From Acidobacteriota bacterium (lineage in GTDB: Bacteria > Acidobacteriota > Terriglobia > UBA7540): a stretch of DNA of 64,000 nt. Every line of letters starts with the position of its first letter. Positions within the stretch are counted from its first letter, which is position 1. A program made the translations under genes and the position numbers. The stretch is taken from assembly GCA_021817045.1 (NCBI GenBank), contig JAKAWG010000008.1, forward strand, positions 43,323 to 107,322, in the 5' to 3' direction. The notes beneath the pieces were generated by a model. That model was not told the DNA's origin, searched no databases, and worked only from the letters and a program-made list of their open reading frames with translations. Positions 59,054 to 64,000 of the stretch are shown piece by piece.

Positions 59054-61069
59054 ATGTGCCGCATGCGACCGGCCTTACGCGCTTTCTTCCTGGGATTCAC
59101 ATTCTGTTTATCAGCGGGTCTGTTGACTGCTCAGGGACTGCCGGAATTTAATCAGGAAACAATAGGCACCAACCAACAGCTCGGTTACCAAACGACTTCC
59201 GGTAGCTATGTGGTTGCGGGCAGGGTCATGACCATCGAGGGGGACGTCATTCCTGGCGCCGAGGTGCAGGTCAGTCCTGTGGTGGGCGGCAATTACCGGT
59301 TTTTCAAGACGGACGCTTCGGGTGAGATCCAGACTGTTTACAGCGGGATGGTCGGGTTTACCGGCCAGTTTCGGGTGTGGCTAACCGTTAGGAAGAAGGG
59401 CTTTCAGACGGCTCACGAGCTGATCAATTTATCCGATTTCCCGAAGCCGGTTTTACTTCCCATCACGCTACGGCCGGAACATCCAGACGCGGACTTACTT
59501 TCGCAGCAGGAGTTGCTTTCCGACCTTTTGCCGCGGCTGAAGTCGCTGGGACCTTCGGACGGCCTCTCAGCCAAGAGCCAGAAGAAGTACGCGAAGGGTG
59601 TCCGCGAATTTGTTGACAAGGACCGCCCCGACAGGGCGTTGGATGATTTTCTTGATGTGGTCAACCGTAATCCGGAGTGCGCCAAGTGCCTGACCTTGCT
59701 GGCGCTTGCGGACCTTGACTCCGGGAACTGGGACAGCGGCACGCGCCGGGTCGATTCGGCCGTCACACTGACCACAAAGGAAAAAAACAAGACGGGCGGC
59801 AGCCCCGAAGCGATGGTGCTTGCCGGTGTGATGGAAAGCTGGATGCACCATCCCAAAGAAGCGGCGGGCTTCCTTGCCTATGCGTATCACCTTGAACCCC
59901 AAAATGGACTTGTTCTGCAGGAACTCGGTCGTGCGTACTTGCAGCTTCACGAGTACGACCTGGCCGATGCCTGGCTTGAAAAATCGATAGCGGCCGGCGG
60001 TGGCCCGGAAGCGCGCCTGTTGCGGGTTCGAGCCTTACTCAAGGAGGATAAGGTTGACGGTGCCGATGCGGAAATGAACGTTTACCTGCATGGAAGAAAC
60101 GTGAAGAAGATGCCGCTCGACGTTCGCATGGTGTGGGCGGACGTTCAAAGCGGTAAGCGGGTTGAGGCTCTTTACGCCGAGTCGAACAACGCAAAGAGAG
60201 AAAAGAAGGGGAGGAAAAGGCGGAGAGCGGTCGCGTCCGTTGACTATCTCCATGCTTCCGCCGCGCAACTGCACCTCAAGGGCCTCCATCCCGCAGAGAG
60301 CCAGGACGGCCTGAAAGACATCTTGGCTGCCGCCGGGAAGAACGTTGCCGCGCTGTACCACGATTTCCAGAGCTCGACTTCGCTGGAGAAGGTGCGCCAG
60401 GAACAACTTGATCGCCACGGCAAGGTATTAAATGAAACCCTCGAGAAATTCCGTTACCTTTGCCTGATGCCGGCCGACCCCGCGGTTCCCGGCTTTACCG
60501 AGTACCGGAAGGACGTCAACTCGATATGGGGAGTGCGGCACAACTCGAAGCAAGGCTACATGCTGACTTCCGGTTTCGTATCGGCTGCGCTGATCTTTGA
60601 CCCGGCCTACCAGTTAGAATCACAGTTTCGTTTTCTCGGCCAGCAGAGGATTGACGGTCAAGAAACTTATGTCATTGCGTTTGCCCAAATTCCGATGAAG
60701 GCGGAGCTGTCTGGCAGTTTTAGCGTAGGCAACCGTTCGGCTCCCACCTTCCAACAAGGCCTGGCCTGGATCGGCACGGGAAATTATCAGATCATCCGTC
60801 TCCGCACGGATCTGCTAAAACCTCTGCCTGGTGTCGACCTGAGGGAAGAGACAACTCAAATTGATTACCAGCACGTGCAATTCAAGAAGCTCGAGCAGCC
60901 TTTATTGCTTCCTAAGGATGTCACCGTAACCGTGGATTGGCACGGCAAGACGTTTCGCAATGAGCATCAATATTCGGACTTCAAGCGGTTCAGTGTACGG
61001 GCGTCACAAAGAATCAGAAAGCCCACCGGGGCGAAAAAAATAACCGCGGCGCAATCCCGACACGGGTAG
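59054..61069 (+). CDS. Large secreted TPR protein with carboxypeptidase-regulatory-like domain
   Basis: 671 residues. Signal RAFFLGFTFCLSAGLLTAQG. Residues about 45-130 are a carboxypeptidase-regulatory-like (CarboxypepD_reg) beta domain (VVAGRVMTIEGDVIPGAEVQ, DASGEIQTVYSG). A TPR region follows (about 150-360: ALDDFLDVVNRNPECAKCLT, AYHLEPQNGLVLQELGRAYL, ADAWLEKSI). The last 200 residues look like an outer-membrane lipoprotein-sorting-type beta domain (YRKDVNSIWGVRH, GLAWIGTGNYQIIRLRTDLL, YSDFKRFSV). Such acidobacterial proteins are probably secreted and bind or sort surface material. A second ATG at 59063 is possible. Stands alone. Confidence 0.75.
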   Translation: MCRMRPALRAFFLGFTFCLSAGLLTAQGLPEFNQETIGTNQQLGYQTTSGSYVVAGRVMTIEGDVIPGAEVQVSPVVGGNYRFFKTDASGEIQTVYSGMVGFTGQFRVWLTVRKKGFQTAHELINLSDFPKPVLLPITLRPEHPDADLLSQQELLSDLLPRLKSLGPSDGLSAKSQKKYAKGVREFVDKDRPDRALDDFLDVVNRNPECAKCLTLLALADLDSGNWDSGTRRVDSAVTLTTKEKNKTGGSPEAMVLAGVMESWMHHPKEAAGFLAYAYHLEPQNGLVLQELGRAYLQLHEYDLADAWLEKSIAAGGGPEARLLRVRALLKEDKVDGADAEMNVYLHGRNVKKMPLDVRMVWADVQSGKRVEALYAESNNAKREKKGRKRRRAVASVDYLHASAAQLHLKGLHPAESQDGLKDILAAAGKNVAALYHDFQSSTSLEKVRQEQLDRHGKVLNETLEKFRYLCLMPADPAVPGFTEYRKDVNSIWGVRHNSKQGYMLTSGFVSAALIFDPAYQLESQFRFLGQQRIDGQETYVIAFAQIPMKAELSGSFSVGNRSAPTFQQGLAWIGTGNYQIIRLRTDLLKPLPGVDLREETTQIDYQHVQFKKLEQPLLLPKDVTVTVDWHGKTFRNEHQYSDFKRFSVRASQRIRKPTGAKKITAAQSRHG

Positions 61070-61212
61070 CCTGTCGCACAGGGTTCATCCGGCCGTTCGA
61101 GTGCCCGGAGCCGGGACCTTCGGCCCTCACGCTTCTGTCAGGCTGTTGTCCGCTCCGCGATAGTGCCTTGATAGAGCGGGGCGAGCGGGAGGTGCGGAGC
61201 AATTTTCGAGGC

Positions 61213-61541
61213 TATACGGAGCGACATAAATGTTTACGCATATTTGGATGCGCAATGTATCAGGGCACGACTTCAGTCGTGCCGAAGCGCGAGGCCAAAG
61301 GCTCGCGGCTATAGCCGCTGCAGGGGCTGAAGAGTCTGTGTGACAACAGCAGTTGTAGCGGCGGTCTATGACCGCCGGTCTTTATTCTTCAATAGATTCG
61401 GCGCTTATAGAGCGCCGCTCCAGCAGAACAACCGAAGTTGTCACACAGACTCTGAAGCCCCGAGGTCAAATGCATCTTTTGCGGCACGACTGAAGTCGTG
61501 CCCTGATACACCACTCGGAGCAATTTATGACGCTCCGTATA
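61213..61541. mobile_element. MITE-like element, family B, copy 2, interrupted by family A
   Basis: Ends TATACGGAGCG (61213-61223) and CGCTCCGTATA (61531-61541) are perfect inverted repeats. The inner arms GTATCAGGGCACGACTTCAG and its complement at about 61491-61515 pair with each other, as in the 31032-31140 copy. A family A element (61333-61451) sits in the middle, so this is a nested insertion. The right end is 2 bp from the parE stop codon. Confidence 0.8.
61333..61451. mobile_element. MITE-like element, family A, copy 2 (119 bp) with 6-bp target duplication
   Basis: Perfect 15-bp inverted ends AGTCTGTGTGACAAC / GTTGTCACACAGACT. Direct repeat CTGAAG on both flanks (61327-61332 and 61452-61457) marks a 6-bp target-site duplication. 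Internal hairpins GGCGGTCTATGACCGCC and GGCGCTTATAGAGCGCC. No coding capacity; must be moved by a transposase elsewhere. Copy 1 is at 8136-8254. Confidence 0.85.
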
Positions 61542-61542
61542 A

Positions 61543-61851
61543 TTAGCCGCTAGCGCGTTGGCGCAGAAAGGTCGGAACATCTCGTTTTCCATGGACGACA
61601 GCGACGCTCTCAACCTGAGATTGCCCAACGCGGTAGCTGACCTGGTAGCTGCCGGCCAGCCAGAAAAGAACCGGCAGTCAGGTTAGGTCTTACCGCTTGT
61701 GGCCAATGCCGGGGCTCTGCGCGAGGCTGTCGAAAGCCGCGAAAAGCCTGTCAATAAGCCGGCCAGCCGCCTCCACGCTATCGTCGGCGACGTACTCCCA
61801 GATTTCATGCAGGTCTTGTTCCGCAGCGCGGCCAAGGGCGTAACCGCTCAC
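61543..61851 (-). pseudogene. parE: parE-type toxin gene with two in-frame stop codons
   Basis: The 103-codon frame from the GTG at 61851 is a ParE/RelE-fold toxin: GYALGRAAEQDLHEIWEYVA, then LIDRLFAAFDSLAQSPGIGH and after the stops LPVLFWLAGSYQVSYRVGQS, VESVAVVHGKRDVPTFLRQR. Codon 54 is TAA (after GHKR) and codon 58 TGA (after DLT), where the family pattern is HKREDLTDLPVLFW. The rest of the frame is intact, so the losses are recent. The GTG overlaps the parD stop (GTGA), the usual coupling. A family B element ends just behind it. Confidence 0.82.
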
Positions 61852-62132
61852 GCACGCTGCTTCCGACGTGTTTCCGATTTCTTCCGCAGTTGACGACGCG
61901 CTTCGAGTGGGTCAGCGGTTTCGCCGCGGTCGAGCAGTACCAGCCGCCGGGAGAGTTCCTGATTGAAGTCGGCAAGCTGAGCCGCGCGCAGTTGCTCGTG
62001 ATTTTCCAGGAGGCGAAGCGCCTCACGAACAACCTCGCTGGCGGAGTTGTACCGGCCGCTTTCAACCTTGGCTTGAACGAACTGTTCCAGTTCCGGGGTA
62101 AGTGAAACGTTCACGAGTCCGTGGTCCTCCAT
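61848..62132 (-). CDS. parD: Type II antitoxin ParD (ribbon-helix-helix)
   Basis: 94 residues from the ATG at 62132 (MEDHGLVNVSLTPELEQFVQ). N-terminal ribbon-helix-helix (VNVSLTPELEQFVQAKVESG, YNSASEVVREALRLLE) followed by a toxin-binding tail of Glu/Arg-rich helices (LRAAQLADFNQELSRRLVLL, EARRQLRKKSETRRKQRA). It autoregulates its operon by binding upstream DNA. Its toxin partner downstream is broken by stop codons, so this antitoxin is either a relic still under repression or serves another toxin. Start was chosen because the family begins at this Met; the longer frame upstream is not supported. Confidence 0.88.
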   Translation of the reverse strand: MEDHGLVNVSLTPELEQFVQAKVESGRYNSASEVVREALRLLENHEQLRAAQLADFNQELSRRLVLLDRGETADPLEARRQLRKKSETRRKQRA

Positions 62133-62218
62133 GCGCGAATCGTAGCGCTGATAACAGGGATTGTCAATGTTTGGCATCAGTGCGGCCACGCGGAGTGAGT
62201 TCCTGAGCGAAACGGAGG

Positions 62219-63166
62219 TTATGACAGTGAAGTGCTTGCTGGCGTGGACTTGCCGAGCGTGAGCGGCTTGAAGCCGTTGGCAAGAGGCGGGGGAGCAAAG
62301 AAGCGTGGATGAATGAGGTGGGCGAGAATTTCCAGGCTATCAACGATGCGAGGGCCGGGGCGGCTGAAGAAGTGCGAAGCATCGGTGGCGTAAACCCGGC
62401 CAGCTTGCACGGCGGGCAAATCCTGAATCTGGCGAAAGCCAGCCAGGATCGCCGCTTCTTCTGCGCAACGCTCCAGGTCGAAGCCGCAGCAGGCGAGGAT
62501 GAGAACTTCAGGAGCGAACTCCAGAACCGCTTCCCATTCGATTCGAACTGAGGGCCGGTGGAGGCGCGCTAGCTCATCCCTCCCGCCGGCGATCTCCACT
62601 AGTTCGTTCATCCAGTGTCCTCCGCAATAAGGAGGATCGACCCACTCCATGCAGAAGACGCGCATCCGGTTTGGAACGTTTGCCGTCTTGGCGCGGACCG
62701 ATTCCACGCGTTCGGCCAGAGAGTTCACCAACTCGCGGCCTTTCTCTGGAGTGCCCGCCGCGTCCGCCACTTGCCCTACGTTTTCGAAAATGCCGTCGAG
62801 TGACTGCGGCTCAAGATTCAACACCTTGGGCCGGGAAGGCAGATGCTTCGCCGCCGCTTCGACCATGCCGAAAGAGACGGCGCAAACGTTGCACAGCTTT
62901 TGTGTGAGGATGAGGTCTGGGTTTAGGAATTCGAGCAGCGGAAGGTCAAGCTCGTAAAGCGATCCGCCCGCCCGAAGCGCAGAGCTGACCGCAGCGTCAA
63001 TCTGGCGGCTGGAAACGCCGCGCGGAATGGTGCTCCTGGTGACCTTTGGGAGCCGGGCGGCCGCCGCTGGAAAGTCACATTCATGGCTCACTCCAACGAG
63101 CGAGTCGCCCAGGCCGAGCGCAAAGACAATTTCGGTTGCGCTCGGCAATAAAGAGCAAATTCGCAC
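62219..63166 (-). CDS. Cobalamin-binding ABC-transporter-like protein (BtuF family), no signal peptide
   Basis: 315 residues. Fits the BtuF/FhuD-type helical-backbone periplasmic-binding fold: RICSLLPSATEIVFALGLGD, LVGVSHECDFP, LDLPLLEFLNPDLILTQKLC, and the GRVYATDASHFFSRPGPRIV C-terminal block. Unlike normal BtuF it has no signal peptide and begins at once with MRICSLLPSATEI. Cytoplasmic BtuF-like proteins of this type are known in bacteria and may act in cobalamin salvage rather than import. Three Cys residues (QKLCNVC, ACCGF) are an odd feature. It follows a membrane DUF6580 gene by 9 bp, on the same strand. Confidence 0.82.
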   Translation of the reverse strand: MRICSLLPSATEIVFALGLGDSLVGVSHECDFPAAAARLPKVTRSTIPRGVSSRQIDAAVSSALRAGGSLYELDLPLLEFLNPDLILTQKLCNVCAVSFGMVEAAAKHLPSRPKVLNLEPQSLDGIFENVGQVADAAGTPEKGRELVNSLAERVESVRAKTANVPNRMRVFCMEWVDPPYCGGHWMNELVEIAGGRDELARLHRPSVRIEWEAVLEFAPEVLILACCGFDLERCAEEAAILAGFRQIQDLPAVQAGRVYATDASHFFSRPGPRIVDSLEILAHLIHPRFFAPPPLANGFKPLTLGKSTPASTSLS

Positions 63167-63175
63167 GCGAAGCCC

Positions 63176-63697
63176 TCAGGAGCGCGCGCCGGCCGGCTGA
63201 GGCTTCCGGGCGACCAGCCAGTAGTAGGAGCCGAACATGATGGCGTTCCAGGCCAAATCACCGAGCAACTCGTTCCGATAAAAGGGCACGCCCGCCGCAT
63301 AGCATTGCGCCAGCCCGGCAAGGGTGCGCGGGTACAGGCTCCAAGTCAGCCATACGCCGAAGTTGGTCAAAAAGAAGAACAGCGTAGAACCTAGGACGGA
63401 AGTGCCACCGATGGCCGTCCATTTGAAGCTGCCTCGCAGCGTCCAGCCGAGCATCCCGATGAGCAGGAACCCCGCCCAAGTGAACGGGCTGAACCAGTGA
63501 TAGGCGCCATGGTAAATAAGGTGATCTACAGCATAATCGCTTACCAGCAGCGCCCCCAGAGGCACGATCAGCGACTTCACTTTGCTGCGGAACATCGCGC
63601 CGCTAAAGAGAAACATCGCTGCGATGGGCGTTGCATTCCATGGGTGAGGCAAAACCCTGAACAACAGTGCGCCGAGCACATACAAATAGACGATCAT
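63176..63697 (-). CDS. DUF6580 membrane protein (ECF-transporter S-component-like)
   Basis: 173 residues from the ATG at 63697, with GGAGGAAGGA just upstream; the longer upstream frame is not supported. Four to six membrane helices (YLYVLGALLFRVLPHPWNAT, IAAMFLFSGAMFRSKVKSLI, WAGFLLIGMLGWTLRGSFKW, VLGSTLFFFLTNFGVWLTWS) and the family pattern PHPWNATPIAAMFLFSGAMF. DUF6580 proteins resemble S components of ECF vitamin importers. Coupled to the cobalamin-binding gene (gap 9 bp), which suggests a role in vitamin B12 or precursor uptake. No cobalamin riboswitch was seen upstream. Confidence 0.82.
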   Translation of the reverse strand: MIVYLYVLGALLFRVLPHPWNATPIAAMFLFSGAMFRSKVKSLIVPLGALLVSDYAVDHLIYHGAYHWFSPFTWAGFLLIGMLGWTLRGSFKWTAIGGTSVLGSTLFFFLTNFGVWLTWSLYPRTLAGLAQCYAAGVPFYRNELLGDLAWNAIMFGSYYWLVARKPQPAGARS

Positions 63698-63783
63698 CGT
63701 GGTTTCCTTCCTCCAGATTTGTTTACATAGTATAGCCAAAAACCCGTCCGCACGCGCAATAGATTTTTGGGCCCGTGAGCAGC

Positions 63784-63856
63784 AAGTCTGCGGCGTCTCG
63801 CCGCCGGTATTTCGGCGCTCAGAGAGCGCCGCTGCAGAAAACGCTGTCACGATAAT
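63784..63856. repeat. Degenerate palindromic repeat related to family A
   Basis: AAGTCTGCGGCGTCTCGCCGCC, then TTCGGCGCTCAGAGAGCGCCG and GCAGAAAACGCTGTCACGAT resemble the hairpin order and ends of family A, but the inverted ends are lost. Between the DUF6580 gene and the next partial gene. Confidence 0.4.
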
Positions 63857-63959
63857 TTGTAACACGAATTAATCTCGAATTGGGAAATTAAGGGGCACTG
63901 TTCCGTTCCGATCCGTTAGGTTGAAGTTGGTTAGACAAAATCAGCGGAGGAACAGGACA

Positions 63960-64000
63960 ATGCAACGCAAAGTTAGCTTACTTTGGGGTGGGAAGAAAGT
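63960..64000 (+). CDS. Start of an unidentified gene (runs past the window end)
   Basis: ATG at 63960 after CGGAGGAACAGGACA; 13 codons visible (MQRKVSLLWGGKK). Too short to identify. Confidence 0.35.
   Translation, partial: MQRKVSLLWGGKK

Noticed and set aside
8136..61451. CRISPR array
   Set aside because: The repeated blocks are far apart, palindromic and lack regular spacers; no cas gene is present.
63698..63959. Cobalamin riboswitch upstream of the DUF6580/BtuF-like pair
   Set aside because: No B12 box (GCCACTG type) or long conserved leader is visible; only a degenerate repeat lies there.

Overview
The window is GC-rich chromosomal DNA that most resembles an Acidobacteriota (Terriglobia-like) genome. 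This is inferred from gene content: a FecR/DUF6600 tryptophan-rich surface protein, an Oar-like TonB-receptor fragment, very long TamB and BamA/TamA proteins, many Tat-exported glycoside hydrolases, and many short palindromic dispersed repeats. No rRNA, CRISPR array, transposase, integrase or phage structural gene was seen. One tRNA, Leu(UAA), is present.

Layout. 0-5 kb: the C-terminal part of a membrane glycosyltransferase, dapF, a small winged-helix protein, a frameshifted exported protein and a rhodanese sulfurtransferase. 5.5-7.5 kb: an HD phosphohydrolase plus YwgA-like pair. 7.8-8.7 kb: a decayed repeated element invaded by a 119-bp MITE-like element. 8.8-20.7 kb: a ThiF/MoeB-like E1 protein, the DUF6600 protein, an outer-membrane assembly operon (BamA/TamA-like, SurA-like, TamB) and an exported esterase with a small secreted partner. 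20.9-25.4 kb: a Tat-exported propeller-like protein, clpB and hsp20, with a ~350-bp AT-rich stretch upstream of hsp20. 25.9-28.6 kb: DUF899, DUF2182 and an ECF sigma factor in one direction. 29-35.7 kb: a lipase-maturation-factor membrane protein, an acyl-CoA synthetase, a TatT-like TPR protein, DUF4336 and a minimal zincin. 36-37 kb: a divergent cupin/MarR pair with two matching operators between them, flanked by ~200-bp direct repeats. 38.3 kb: tRNA-Leu, then DinB.

39.3-56.9 kb is a carbohydrate island: two GH29 fucosidases, a GH42-like galactosidase, a GH106-like rhamnosidase, a GH3 and a GH2 enzyme, a Tat-exported sugar isomerase/epimerase-like TIM barrel, and a GMC oxidoreductase with its gluconate-2-dehydrogenase subunit-3 partner. 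Nearly all carry twin-arginine signals. Together they suggest periplasmic breakdown of a fucose-, rhamnose- and galactose-bearing plant or microbial glycan by hydrolysis plus a sugar-oxidation branch. The only trace of an outer-membrane importer is a 3' remnant of a TonB-dependent receptor.

56.9-64 kb: a second, inverted copy of the decayed element, a three-gene operon of very small proteins (two absent from length-filtered gene lists), a large secreted TPR protein, a nested pair of MITE-like elements, a parDE module whose toxin carries two nonsense codons, a cobalamin-binding protein with a DUF6580 membrane protein, and the first codons of one more gene.

The most notable observations are the nested and dispersed palindromic elements, the broken toxin beside an intact antitoxin, the BamA/SurA/TamB gene order, the Tat-dependent hydrolytic plus oxidative glycan island, and the small-protein operon. 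All family calls come from reading motifs by eye. No database search was run.
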